Source of the DNA: Halodesulfurarchaeum formicicum
GTDB lineage: Archaea > Halobacteriota > Halobacteria > Halobacteriales > Halobacteriaceae
Reading direction: 5' to 3'
Length of the DNA: 64,000 bases
Assembly: GCF_001886955.1 (NCBI RefSeq)
Contig: NZ_CP016804.1
Location: forward strand, 682,001 to 746,000
Each line of letters begins with the position of its first letter. Position 1 is the stretch's first letter. A program made the translations under genes and the position numbers. Shown one piece after another: positions 16,358 to 24,197 of this stretch. The notes under the pieces were generated by a model. That model worked only from the letters and a program-made list of their open reading frames with translations, was not told the origin of the DNA and ran no database searches.

Positions 16358-17134
16358 ATGGCCGAGTGGTTCGTCGGTACCGGCGTGGAGATGCGGTATC
16401 TACTGGCTGTTGCGGTGCTCGTCCTCGGGCTGGTGGCGGGGTATCTCGTCGGGCGGCTCAACCGACAGATCCTGAGCCGACTGGGCGTCGACGAGGCCGT
16501 CGAGGGCACGAGTTTAGAGCGGACGGCCCGGAACCTCAACTCGGATGTCATCTCCCTTCTGGGGAACGCATCGTCCTGGATTATTTATGTAGTTACGGCC
16601 GTCTACAGTCTCGAAATCGCGGGTCTCGTCGAGACGAGTGTCCTGCTCTCGAAGTTCGCCGACCTCCTGCCGTCCTACGTGCTCGCCGCGGTCATCGTCA
16701 TGGGTGGACTGTTGGTCGGCGACAAAGTCGAAATGTCGGTCGACGAGTGGCTCAAGGGGATCAAGTTTCCGGAGATAACCCTCGTTGGCCAACTCCTCCG
16801 GTACACGGTGATCTTCGTCGCGGTGCTTTTGGCACTCGCTCAGATCGGAGTCGCGGTCGGCGTCCTGGTCCTCCTCTTGGGGGCCTACCTGCTTGCTATC
16901 ATCGTGTTGCTCGCTTCGGCGCTTCACCAGTTGCTCGCGGCGGGCGGAGCCGGACTATTCCTCCTGCTGACCCAACCCTACACCATCGGGGATCGAATCG
17001 CGGTCGGGGAACGTGAGGGTGTCGTCCAGGAGGTCCAGCTGTTCGTGACGAAAATCGAAGAGGACGGTCGGGTGTATCTCGTGCCGAACCATCTCGTCCT
17101 CAAAAACGGCGCGACACTGGTCCTCGACGTCTAA
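16358..17134 (+). CDS. Mechanosensitive channel (MscS) domain membrane protein
   Basis: A 258-residue membrane protein with about five helices: YLLAVAVLVLGLVAGYLV, SSWIIYVVTAVYSLEIAGL, LLPSYVLAAVIVMGGLLVG, LLRYTVIFVAVLLALAQIG and LVLLLGAYLLAIIVLLASAL. A small beta domain with QPYTIGDRIAVGEREGVVQE follows, as in MscS. It ends shortly after VPNHLVLKNGATLVLDV, so the large cytoplasmic vestibule is absent. The start directly follows the dacZ stop with no gap. Likely role: ion or osmolyte release, possibly c-di-AMP controlled. Confidence 0.88.
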   Translation: MAEWFVGTGVEMRYLLAVAVLVLGLVAGYLVGRLNRQILSRLGVDEAVEGTSLERTARNLNSDVISLLGNASSWIIYVVTAVYSLEIAGLVETSVLLSKFADLLPSYVLAAVIVMGGLLVGDKVEMSVDEWLKGIKFPEITLVGQLLRYTVIFVAVLLALAQIGVAVGVLVLLLGAYLLAIIVLLASALHQLLAAGGAGLFLLLTQPYTIGDRIAVGEREGVVQEVQLFVTKIEEDGRVYLVPNHLVLKNGATLVLDV

Positions 17135-17622
17135 TCGACGGGTTCGGCTGGGACTCCTGCGACCGTCTCGCCGGGTGGGACGTCTTCTGTCACCAGCGAG
17201 TTCGCCGCGACTTGTGCATCGGCCCCGATTTCGACACCCGGGAGCACAATTGCACCGGCTCCGATCATGGCCCGTTCGCCGATCCGGACGGGACCAGTCC
17301 GGTACTCGTCCTGGAGGAATTCATGACAGAGGATCGTCGCGTCATACCCAACGATCGCCTCGGACTCGACGGTGATCAACTCCGGGAAGAAGACGTCGGG
17401 CGTCGATTCGAGGGCCCAGGTCGCCCCGGACTCGATTTCCATCCCGAGTCGCCTGAACAGCCAGTTTTTCATTCGGAGGCTGGGCGAATGCCGGGCCAGA
17501 ACGATCGCCGCGTAGTTCCGGGCCACGATCCAGAGCGGTTTGGCCGCTTGCCAGTAATGGAGTGCGTTCCGGTCTCCAGGGGTTCGGCGAGCGGTGAGCC
17601 GCTCGTGGCGTGGCTCGGACAC
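17131..17622 (-). CDS. Hexapeptide-repeat acyltransferase
   Basis: A 163-residue left-handed beta-helix protein. The repeats include TVESEAIVGYDATILCHEFL, GPVRIGERAMIGAGAIVLPG and VEIGADAQVAANSLVTEDVP, ending PPGETVAGVPAEPVD, the usual closing loop of maltose/xenobiotic O-acetyltransferases. A short helical region (ALHYWQAAKPLWIVARNYAA) precedes it and may touch the membrane. It is convergent with the MscS gene, overlapping by 4 nt. Acetyl-CoA is the likely donor; the acceptor is unknown. Confidence 0.9.
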   Translation of the reverse strand: MSEPRHERLTARRTPGDRNALHYWQAAKPLWIVARNYAAIVLARHSPSLRMKNWLFRRLGMEIESGATWALESTPDVFFPELITVESEAIVGYDATILCHEFLQDEYRTGPVRIGERAMIGAGAIVLPGVEIGADAQVAANSLVTEDVPPGETVAGVPAEPVD

Positions 17623-17662
17623 GCCAGTTTGTTGGTGGCCCCGACGCTTGAATCCTCCGTGC

Positions 17663-17827
17663 CTACACCTTGATCGGGGAGAAGGTACCAGTCACGTTCC
17701 ACTCGTGCACGCAGTAGATCCGTCCAGTTGCCTTCGCGCGCCAGGTTCCCTCGTCCTCCTGCCAGACCTCCTCTCGCCCACAGCGGAGACACGTTCGTTC
17801 CGTGGGATGGCGTATCGTAACACTCAT
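17663..17827 (-). CDS. HEWD-family small zinc-finger protein
   Basis: A 54-residue protein: MSVTIRHPTERTCLRCGREE, VWQEDEGTWRAKATGRIYCV, HEWNVTGTFSPIKV. A CLRCG knuckle plus a later Cys and His next to HEW match a small haloarchaeal family named for its HEWD/HEWN motif. It lies 40 nt upstream of the acyltransferase on the same strand. Function unknown. Confidence 0.85.
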   Translation of the reverse strand: MSVTIRHPTERTCLRCGREEVWQEDEGTWRAKATGRIYCVHEWNVTGTFSPIKV

Positions 17828-17877
17828 GCATGGTACATGGTACCAAGAGACAATAAGCTTGTAGCCACGGGCCCTGA

Positions 17878-18873
17878 TCAGGCCAGGGTGCCGAGGTCAA
17901 GTGGGACGTGTCCGTCAGCGTACCCAGCCGTCGTCCCATCGGGCCGGAGCCTGTAGACCACTGCAGGCCGGTGCCCGACGGCTGGCTTCGCACTCGAGAC
18001 GGCCTGCCACTCCTCGTTCGTGAAACTCGAACAGTCGACCATCAGCAGGACCCCGCCACCGTGTGCGTCGAGTTGCCCGTCGACTTTGGTCGCAGCCGTT
18101 TGCCTAACCGCCTCCACGGCTGAACTCACGCTGCGTCGGTGTGGCGGCGCCGGGTGGGTCACTTCGGCGAGATGGGATCCATCTTCACCTTCGACCCGGA
18201 AATCGAGGGAGTGGCCAGTCGAGACAGGGGCCTCGGGGACGAGATCGTACCCCGCCGCATCGAGGAGATAGGCCGCGTTGAACTCTCCCATCGCCGCGGT
18301 CATGCGGATCAGGTTGAGCGCCTCCGAGGTTCCGAGTTTCCCGGCCATCAGGTGTCGGTACTCGTCGAGCACGCCAGTTTCGAGGAAGGATTCGTAGAAC
18401 TCAAGGGCCGGTTCCGGGTCGTCGATCGGGAAGCCGGCCGCGTGGTCGGTGAAGAACGCCCGGGAGGTCTCACGCCCATCCTTCGAGAGAAAGACCGGGA
18501 GGAAAAACCAGGAGAGGTGTGGATACGATTCGAGCCACGGCGTCTCCTCGTGTAACTGCGCGAGCAGTTCGCGTTCGGCCCAGTCGCTGATCGGGTCCGG
18601 GACCTCCGAAAAGCCGTATTTCTCCGTCCGCCAGAGCGCTTCCGGCGTCTCCGTGTTCCCCATCCAGTAGGCGCCGTGGTCGTTCCAGGCGAAAAGCGCG
18701 ATGTCCCCGTTGTCCATCTCGAACCGTCTGGCCTCGTAGCCAGGCGGCGATGCGAACCACGGGGTCGAGGCTGTCGCACCGAGTTTCGAATTCAGTGGGC
18801 GATAGAGCCGGTCCTGGACGGTCCCTGCGGACCAGGATTCCGTCGACCGGCGAAAGCGTAACAGACTAGCCAC
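17878..18873 (-). CDS. DUF5784 family protein
   Basis: A 331-residue soluble haloarchaeal protein from a GTG start giving VASLLRFRRSTESWS. Conserved segments remembered for the family are present: RRFEMDNGDIALFAWNDHGA, WMGNTETPEALWRTEKYGF, SWFFLPVFLSKDGRETSRAF, LMAGKLGTSEALN and HGGGVLLMVDCSSF. The C-terminal third resembles a restriction-like or HEPN-like fold only in outline, so no activity is assigned. The gene is isolated between HEWD and a GNAT acetyltransferase. Confidence 0.85.
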   Translation of the reverse strand: MASLLRFRRSTESWSAGTVQDRLYRPLNSKLGATASTPWFASPPGYEARRFEMDNGDIALFAWNDHGAYWMGNTETPEALWRTEKYGFSEVPDPISDWAERELLAQLHEETPWLESYPHLSWFFLPVFLSKDGRETSRAFFTDHAAGFPIDDPEPALEFYESFLETGVLDEYRHLMAGKLGTSEALNLIRMTAAMGEFNAAYLLDAAGYDLVPEAPVSTGHSLDFRVEGEDGSHLAEVTHPAPPHRRSVSSAVEAVRQTAATKVDGQLDAHGGGVLLMVDCSSFTNEEWQAVSSAKPAVGHRPAVVYRLRPDGTTAGYADGHVPLDLGTLA

Positions 18874-18910
18874 AGCGGTAGTACGGCGTGATCCCGTATA
18901 CGCGTTCCCC

Positions 18911-19390
18911 TCAGTGATCGTCGAGTTGCCGCTCCATGACGACTCGGTGTTCCTCGTAGCCCCGACTCCGGTACCACTCCCGGGCCGTCCGGTTTTCGGC
19001 CATCGCGGAGAGGCCCACCACCTCGACCCCTCGGTCGGCGAGTTCGGTCTCGGCGTAGTCCATGAGCGCCGATCCAACACCGTTTCCGCGGGCCGACGGA
19101 ACGACGTACACGTTTTCGATGACCCCGCGGGGGACCGACTCCTCGAACAGGCCCCGATCGCGGTAAAACATCACGAAACCGATTATTTCGTCCGCGGACT
19201 CGTCCGCTGGGCGGGCCACAGCCAGCATCTCCCCCGCGATGTACTGCCCGAGGAGATCACGCGCTGCCTCCCGATTTGTTTCGCCCTCGATGTGCGAGCC
19301 GTAGGCCCGCTGCCCCTCCACGAGATCGATCCAGCACTCCAGGACGGCGTCGAGAGCATCCGATTCGGCTGGCGTAACCGAGACCCGCAT
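18911..19390 (-). CDS. GNAT-family N-acetyltransferase
   Basis: A 159-residue single GNAT domain. Motif A is VIENVYVVPSARGNGVGSALMDYAE (the acetyl-CoA pyrophosphate loop R-G-N-G-V-G), followed by VVGLSAMAENRTAREWYRSRGYEEHRVVME (motif B). The substrate is unknown; small-molecule or protein N-acetylation are both possible. The ATG overlaps the pgk stop by one base, so it is co-translated with phosphoglycerate kinase. Confidence 0.92.
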   Translation of the reverse strand: MRVSVTPAESDALDAVLECWIDLVEGQRAYGSHIEGETNREAARDLLGQYIAGEMLAVARPADESADEIIGFVMFYRDRGLFEESVPRGVIENVYVVPSARGNGVGSALMDYAETELADRGVEVVGLSAMAENRTAREWYRSRGYEEHRVVMERQLDDH

Positions 19391-20589
19391 CAGGAGTCCA
19401 GGACTTCGATAGCCGGTAAGGATTGGCCCGTGAGCATTGCGAGGGCAGCCCCACCGCCCGTGCTCACGTGGTCGAACCCGTCGATCCCGAACTTCCGGAT
19501 CGCCCGGGCCGTATCGCCCCCACCGACGACGCTGTACTCAGTGTCGGCGACGGTCTGGAACAGCCCTTTTGTCCCCCGCTGGAAGGCCGGATCCTCGAAG
19601 ACCCCGGCCGGGCCGTTGAGAATTGCGGTTCCCGTCGACTCCAGGCACTCGGCATACCGATCAACCGTCTCGCTCCCGATGTCCATGACGTCGCCGTGCT
19701 CCGTCGTCGGAAGCTCCTGGACTGGGATCTCCTGGCGCTTGCCCTCAGTCTTGACCGCGACGTCGACCGGCAACTCGATCTGGTCGCCGTGCTCAGCGAG
19801 CAACTCGGCTGCGCGGTCGATCTGGTCCCAGAAGTCCTTCTCCATGATGTAATCGGCGGCCTCCTCGCCCAGGTCGATGCCGTCGGCCATGAGAAAGACG
19901 TTCGCAACGAGACCCGAGGTCAGGATCGTATCGGCCAGTCCGGCCTCGATACCGTGTCTGATGATTCGAATCGAGTCGGGGACTTTCGCGCCACCGACCA
20001 CGTAGGCTCGTGGGGTCGGGGTCTGATCGATGTTCCCGAGGACGTCGATCTCCCGTTCCATCACCCGGCCCGCATAGGCGTCCAGTCGGTGGGAAAACCC
20101 GACGAGGGAGGGCTGGGATCGGTGGGCTGCGGCAAACGCGTCGTTGACGAACGCATCGAAGTGCGGCGCGAGCCGATCGACCAGGTGTGTCTGGGCCGCC
20201 CGGGCCGGCTCGAACTCCATGTACTCCTCGCTGTAGAATCGGGTGTTTTCGAGGACCAGCGCCTGTCCATTGTCCAGGTTGTCGATCGCCTCGCGGGCGC
20301 CGGCGGAACTCGTCGCGTCGGTGTACATTACCGGGGCGTCGAGCAGTTCGTCGAAGCGAGTCGCGTGGGCTTCGAGTGGCTCGAACTCCGAACCGCCAGG
20401 CCGCCCCTGGTGGGCCAGAACGGTCACCTTTCCGCCGCGTTCGAGGAGTTCGGAGAGTGTATCGACGTGAGCCCTGAGCCGGGCGTCGTCCGCGAGGTGT
20501 CCGTCGTCCCCGAGCGGGCTATTGATATCGACCCGAACACCGACCGAGGTCCCGTCGAGAGCCAGGTCATCGAGGGTCCGTATCGCCAT
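19390..20589 (-). CDS. pgk: Phosphoglycerate kinase
   Basis: A 399-residue glycolytic/gluconeogenic enzyme interconverting 1,3-bisphosphoglycerate and 3-phosphoglycerate. The start MAIRTLDDLALDGTSVGVRV leads into VRVDINSPL (the family's RVDFNVP). ILAHQGRPGG corresponds to the R-Q-G-R-P loop. VVGGAKVPDSI (GGAKVSDK) and the C-terminal SVVGGGDTARAIRKFG / VSTGGGAALAMLTGQSLP complete the nucleotide site. A start further upstream is excluded because it would add 31 unrelated residues. Confidence 0.96.
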   Translation of the reverse strand: MAIRTLDDLALDGTSVGVRVDINSPLGDDGHLADDARLRAHVDTLSELLERGGKVTVLAHQGRPGGSEFEPLEAHATRFDELLDAPVMYTDATSSAGAREAIDNLDNGQALVLENTRFYSEEYMEFEPARAAQTHLVDRLAPHFDAFVNDAFAAAHRSQPSLVGFSHRLDAYAGRVMEREIDVLGNIDQTPTPRAYVVGGAKVPDSIRIIRHGIEAGLADTILTSGLVANVFLMADGIDLGEEAADYIMEKDFWDQIDRAAELLAEHGDQIELPVDVAVKTEGKRQEIPVQELPTTEHGDVMDIGSETVDRYAECLESTGTAILNGPAGVFEDPAFQRGTKGLFQTVADTEYSVVGGGDTARAIRKFGIDGFDHVSTGGGAALAMLTGQSLPAIEVLDS

Positions 20590-20638
20590 GTACCCCAACC
20601 TTCGGGCCGGGGTCCAAATGCGTTTCTGTGTCGGTCCG

Positions 20639-21181
20639 TCAGACCGTGCGGCAATCCGGACAGAGAAGCTGTCCGTCCACATTCACCAGGTCCTGTGAGA
20701 ACGAACCGCATCCCTCACAGATACTCTGGTTGGCATATCCGTCCTGGACTGCCGATTCCTCGGTGCCACCGGCGGCGGTCGTCGTTTCAGTCGTCGCGGC
20801 CTGCTCGGTGCGTTTCGCTGCAGCGAGGTCTCTCGCGTCGAGGACCCCCACCACTTCGCTCCCGTCAGTGACAAGCAGGTGGGTCGTCCCCGTACCGACG
20901 AGGCGCCGGGTCGCTTCCGCAACCGTCGTCTCCGGGGTCACGGTCTCCGGATGTGGATTCATCGCGTCGGCAACGGGCGTCCGCTCCAGATCGTCGCCGT
21001 CGAGCAACCTGTCGAGGACGGTCGCTGCGGTGAGGACGCCCGCCGCGTCCTGCCCGCGGAGGACCACCGCAGCCGTCTCCCCGGCTTCCCGCATTAGCTG
21101 TACCGCGCCGAGTACGGCATCGGATTCGCTCACCCCGACGTAATCCCGTGAGAGAAGGTCCCTGACGGGGAGTGTGGTCAT
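20639..21181 (-). CDS. CBS-domain pair protein with C-terminal zinc ribbon
   Basis: A 180-residue protein. Two CBS motifs run from about 5 to 122 (VRDLLSRDYVGVSESDAV ... VADAMNPHPETVTPETTVAE ... GVLDARDLAAA). An Ala/Thr-rich linker follows, then a zinc ribbon CEGCGSFSQDLVNVDGQLLC with a closing CPDC. CBS pairs bind adenosine nucleotides, and the ribbon suggests contact with a protein or nucleic acid. Haloarchaea encode many such one-off sensors, and the partner is not visible here. Confidence 0.9.
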   Translation of the reverse strand: MTTLPVRDLLSRDYVGVSESDAVLGAVQLMREAGETAAVVLRGQDAAGVLTAATVLDRLLDGDDLERTPVADAMNPHPETVTPETTVAEATRRLVGTGTTHLLVTDGSEVVGVLDARDLAAAKRTEQAATTETTTAAGGTEESAVQDGYANQSICEGCGSFSQDLVNVDGQLLCPDCRTV

Positions 21182-21305
21182 AGTTCACAGTATCACCGGT
21201 TCGGTCTAAAAGGTATCCCCGGTAGCCTTATCCGCCGAGCCGGAGTAGTTCCTCGCTTCGTGGAAAACGAGGGATTCAACTGCCGGGACCGTTCGTTCCT
21301 ACGTA

Positions 21306-21923
21306 ATGGATCGGTCTCCGTACGCGATCGGCATCGCTGGTGGTACCGGTGCCGGCAAGACCACTGTAGCCCGGGAACTCACCGAATCCGTGGGGGAGGC
21401 CGTCACCATGATCCCGCTTGACAACTACTACGAGGATCTCTCCCATCTAGACATGGACGAACGCCGTGAGGTCAACTACGACCACCCTTCGGCGTTCGAG
21501 TGGGATCTCCTGGCAGAACAGCTTGAAACCTTGCTCGCCGGCGAGCCTATCGAGATGCCCCAATACGACTTCGAGCGTCACCTTCGGAAACCCGAACGCG
21601 TGACGGTCGAGCCCTCGGCGGTGATCGTCCTGGAGGGAATTCTCGTGCTGTATGACGAACGCATCACAGATCAACTCGATCTGAAGGTGTACGTCGAGAC
21701 CGACGCCGATGTCCGTATTCTCCGCCGCATCCGGCGTGACGTGGTCGAGCGCGGTCGAGACCTGGAGGGGGTCATCGAGCAGTACCTCTCCACGGTCAAA
21801 CCGATGCACGAGCAGTTCGTTGAACCGACGAAAAAACGGGCCGATATCATCATTCCCGAGGGTGCAAATCGGACGGCGGTCGATTTGCTGCAGGAAAAAG
21901 TCGAGGGCGAGATTGAGGGCTAG
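21306..21923 (+). CDS. udk: Uridine kinase
   Basis: A 205-residue P-loop kinase that phosphorylates uridine/cytidine for pyrimidine salvage. The P-loop is IGIAGGTGAGKTTVARELTE, LDNYYEDLSHLDMDERREVN holds the substrate-site tyrosines, NYDHPSAFEWDLL and IVLEGILVLYD follow, and the lid is VRILRRIRRDVVERGRDL. All are family hallmarks and length is normal. It is monocistronic in appearance, with the DUF5785 gene convergent 4 nt away. Confidence 0.96.
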   Translation: MDRSPYAIGIAGGTGAGKTTVARELTESVGEAVTMIPLDNYYEDLSHLDMDERREVNYDHPSAFEWDLLAEQLETLLAGEPIEMPQYDFERHLRKPERVTVEPSAVIVLEGILVLYDERITDQLDLKVYVETDADVRILRRIRRDVVERGRDLEGVIEQYLSTVKPMHEQFVEPTKKRADIIIPEGANRTAVDLLQEKVEGEIEG

Positions 21924-21926
21924 CAG

Positions 21927-22235
21927 TCAGTCTTCGGCAGTGAACTCCCAGTATCCACCCTTTCTGATCGCCTCGCCAACGGCCCGGTGAAACTCGGTTT
22001 TGGTCTCGAAAGATTTTGCGTCGACGTGTTCGAAGAGCGTGGCGACACGCTCCACACGGTGATAGTTCAGTCGGACGGGCTTCTCGCCGTGGTCGTCGAG
22101 GAACGCCTCCGTCGAGAGCGGGAAAGCCGATTTGGGGACGAATTTCGAGAGGATCGCCATGTCGAACCGGCGGAGGTCGTTGCTGCCCTCGGGACCGTCG
22201 GGATCGATGGGCCACTCGGAGCCGTCGGCGGTCAT
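21927..22235 (-). CDS. DUF5785 family protein
   Basis: A 102-residue small acidic protein: MTADGSEWPIDPDGPEGSND, then LRRFDMAILSKFVPKSAFPL, PVRLNYHRVERVATLFEHVD, and an end at GGYWEFTAED. The WPxDPDG start, the RRFDMA segment and the AIRKGGYWEF end match a haloarchaeal family of unknown function. A longer start five codons upstream exists but is not preferred. Convergent with udk. Confidence 0.85.
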   Translation of the reverse strand: MTADGSEWPIDPDGPEGSNDLRRFDMAILSKFVPKSAFPLSTEAFLDDHGEKPVRLNYHRVERVATLFEHVDAKSFETKTEFHRAVGEAIRKGGYWEFTAED

Positions 22236-22305
22236 GTGACTCTGTTTCACCCGAGTTGACTAAGGTATTCCGGGCCGGTACCGCAGTCCAGTCCATTCAT
22301 GGGTA

Positions 22306-22319
22306 CCATTATATAATGG
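22306..22319 (+). promoter_or_regulatory. Perfect palindrome CCATTATATAATGG
   Basis: A 14-bp perfect palindrome with an embedded TATATA in the 200 bp between the divergent DUF5785 gene and the DoxX gene. It could be a symmetrical box A serving both directions or an operator. It lies 117-130 nt before the DoxX start and 71-84 nt before the DUF5785 start. Confidence 0.45.
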
Positions 22320-22398
22320 ATGTCTTGGTCTATCATATTATCCCATTACGCCGTCTTGTGACGATTATTAAACCCTGGTAATCGGGGTTTACCACTTA

Positions 22399-22416
22399 TT
22401 TTAGGGTGCCCTAAAA
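22399..22416 (+). promoter_or_regulatory. DtxR/SirR-box-like palindrome before the DoxX operon
   Basis: TTTTAGGG TG CCCTAAAA: an 18-bp inverted repeat with 8-bp arms, 20 nt before the start codon. It resembles the TTAGG-N-CCTAA operators of DtxR-family metal-dependent repressors (SirR, Idr, TroR) in haloarchaea. Its position over the transcription start region suggests repression by iron or manganese status. Confidence 0.55.
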
Positions 22417-22435
22417 ACAGGTGTAGCAATCGACA

Positions 22436-22972
22436 ATGACCCAAACAATACAGGCCAACTTGCCAGGGGGCGATCTGTCCCTGGATCTCAACGGCACGTG
22501 GACGGCGTACTGGCTTTTCATTCTCAGAGTCGTCACCGGCTGGTGGATGTTCCACGCCGGATTGACCAAGGTCTGGGAGACCTACGTCCTGGGCTCACCG
22601 TTCGACGCAGCCTGGTTCATTCAGTTTGCCTCCCAGGGGACCATCCTCGAAGGTGTGCTCGCGCTGTTCAACAACTCGGCCGGCATCGCCCTCACGAATT
22701 TCATGATACCGTGGGGAGAGCTGTTGATCGGGCTGGGCATCCTGCTGGGTGCGTTCACCAGACTGGCCGCCTTCTTCGGGGGCTTTCTAATGTTTTTCTT
22801 CTACTTCGTAAACGCCGGCTGGACCCACGGGTTGTTCAACAGCGACCTGATGGCCCTGGTGCTTTTCGTCACCATCGGGATCATGGGCGCCGGACGGATC
22901 TGGGGTGTCGATCAGTACCTCGAGAAGATGGACTGGGCGCAAAATCCGATCGCCCGCGCGATACTGGGCTAG
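22436..22972 (+). CDS. DoxX-family membrane protein
   Basis: A 178-residue integral membrane protein. The DoxX/DoxD pattern is LFILRVVTGWWMFHAGLTKVW, IMDF-like NFMIPWGELLIGLGILLGAF, and four helices with FFGGFLMFFFYFVNAGWTHG and ALVLFVTIGIMGAGRIWGVD. In Acidianus DoxD is part of thiosulfate:quinone oxidoreductase, and most DoxX proteins have unproven roles in redox or membrane homeostasis. It is followed after 4 nt by a second membrane protein gene in one operon. Confidence 0.88.
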   Translation: MTQTIQANLPGGDLSLDLNGTWTAYWLFILRVVTGWWMFHAGLTKVWETYVLGSPFDAAWFIQFASQGTILEGVLALFNNSAGIALTNFMIPWGELLIGLGILLGAFTRLAAFFGGFLMFFFYFVNAGWTHGLFNSDLMALVLFVTIGIMGAGRIWGVDQYLEKMDWAQNPIARAILG

Positions 22973-22976
22973 AACA

Positions 22977-23315
22977 ATGACACAGGAACATATCACCGCC
23001 GTCGAACAGGCTGGAATGGTTATCATCGGCGCACTCGTCGTGATCGCAATGCCGGTTATCGGCTTGCTGGTCACGCTGACCGGTTCGATGAGCCCCATGA
23101 TATCGTATGCAACCGAGGACGGGACGGCGTATGCCCTGTCCCAGAGTGCGGTCCCCGAGGGTGCAGAAATCCTCGCGACGCCGCTTGTGGGGCCGAACGT
23201 GCGGGCCGCGATGCTCGCTATCGCGCTCGTGGTTCTCGGCGTCGTTGCTGTCTACCGGCTGGTTGCAGTCTCCGGTCGCAAACAGACACCCACGGCGGCT
23301 CCGAGCGGCGACTGA
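22977..23315 (+). CDS. Two-helix membrane protein in the DoxX operon
   Basis: A 112-residue protein. Helix 1 is AGMVIIGALVVIAMPVIGLL (about 11-30) and helix 2 is AMLAIALVVLGVVAVYRLVA (about 80-99). The outside loop between them is about 50 residues (SMSPMISYATEDGTAYALSQ...). The ATG at 22977 follows the DoxX stop by 4 nt, so they are co-translated. No family recognised; a small partner subunit of the DoxX protein is a reasonable guess. Confidence 0.75.
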   Translation: MTQEHITAVEQAGMVIIGALVVIAMPVIGLLVTLTGSMSPMISYATEDGTAYALSQSAVPEGAEILATPLVGPNVRAAMLAIALVVLGVVAVYRLVAVSGRKQTPTAAPSGD

Positions 23316-23344
23316 ACGTTCGATCTCGTTTTTCGCGGATTGTA

Positions 23345-24001
23345 GCGCGGTGCCTTCGGCACACGCGCTGGGTGTTGTAGAAACGGTGCGGAGGGGATTT
23401 GAACCACGCCCGAGAACCTGCGTTCCGCAGAACCTCGGTCTGATTCAAATCCCACGACACCGTTTGCTCCTCGCCTTCGCTCGTCGCAAAACGGTGCGGA
23501 GGGGATTTGAACCGGAGCCAGACGTGCTCGCTTCGCTGCGCGCGACTGGCAGGGTTCAAATCCCTCACTCCGTTCAACCTGAAGTATTGCGCGGTGCCTA
23601 CGGCACACGCGCAGAGTTTTGTAGAAGCGGTGAGGAGGGGATTTGAACCACGCCCGAGAACCTGCGTTCCGCAGAACCTCGGTCTGATTCAAATCCTCAC
23701 ACCGTTCGCTCCTCGCCTTCGCTCGTCGCAAAACGGTGCGGAGGGGATTTGAACCGGAGCCAGACGTGCTCGCTTCGCTGCGCGCGACTGGCAGGGTTCA
23801 AATCCCTCATTCCGTTCAACCTGAAGTATTGCGCGGTGCCTACGGCACACGCGCAGAGTTTTGTAGAAGCGGTGAGGAGGGGATTTGAACCAGCGCAAAC
23901 CTCGCTCGTCCCTCGCTCGGTTTCCTGGGTTCAAATCCTCACACCGTTCAACCTGAAGCGTTGCGCGGTGCCTTCGGCACACGCGCTGGGTAGTATAGAA
24001 A
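23345..24001 (-). repeat. Array of tRNA-Ser T-arm-ended inverted-repeat units, 3' of tRNA-Ser
   Basis: Fills the 686 bp between the DoxX operon and tRNA-Ser. Reading from the tRNA on the minus strand: spacer, unit E (23948-23870), spacer, D (23816-23734), 27-nt linker, C (23706-23628), spacer, B (23574-23492), linker, A (23464-23384), spacer. Each unit is 79-83 bp, ends in the last ~20 nt of the tRNA (TTCAAATCC...CACCG), and begins with its inverted copy GGATTTGAA. The spacers (53 nt) hold hairpin GCGCGGTGCC/GGCACaCGCGC. A+B and C+D are a tandem duplication of about 243 bp. No credible protein is encoded. Confidence 0.85.
23870..23948 (-). repeat. T-arm unit nearest tRNA-Ser, sharing its core with the tRNA-Leu unit
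   Basis: On the minus strand GGATTTGAACC and GGTTCAAATCC are perfect inverted ends matching the tRNA-Ser T-arm. The inside carries GGAAACCGAGCGA and GCGAGGTTT, identical to the inside of the unit after tRNA-Leu (8777-8837), although the ends differ and match tRNA-Leu there. Core conserved, ends tRNA-specific. Confidence 0.75.
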
Positions 24002-24086
24002 CGGTGAGGAGGGGATTTGAACCCCTGAGGCTATGATAGCCACCTGCTCTCAAGGCAGGCGCGTTGGGCCGCTTCGCTACCTCACC
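24002..24086 (-). tRNA. tRNA-Ser (anticodon UGA)
   Basis: An 85-nt class II tRNA. The acceptor stem is GGTGAGG (24086-24080) with CCTCACC, discriminator G at 24002. T8-A9 are present. The anticodon stem CCTGC/GCAGG has loop CTTGAGA, giving TGA. The long variable arm is GGCTATCATAGCC. The T-arm is AGGGG TTCAAAT CCCCT. No intron and no encoded CCA. Five partial copies of its 3' end follow downstream on the same strand. Confidence 0.97.
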
Positions 24087-24197
24087 GCACTCGTCTCTTG
24101 CAAGCCGAGGGGTTAAGAACTGTCGGAAGTGCACCACCGAGCTGGACACCGCGGAAAATTTAATCTGTCTCCGATTGTGCTCATTCACGTGGGGGTG

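Noticed and set aside
19423-20871. Plus-strand frame of 482 codons opposite pgk and the CBS protein
   Set aside because: Antisense of two confidently identified genes.
23345-24001. CRISPR-like array of regularly spaced repeats
   Set aside because: The repeats are tRNA T-arm copies, units are inverted-repeat hairpins of about 80 bp, spacing is irregular, and spacers are themselves repeated. No cas genes are present.
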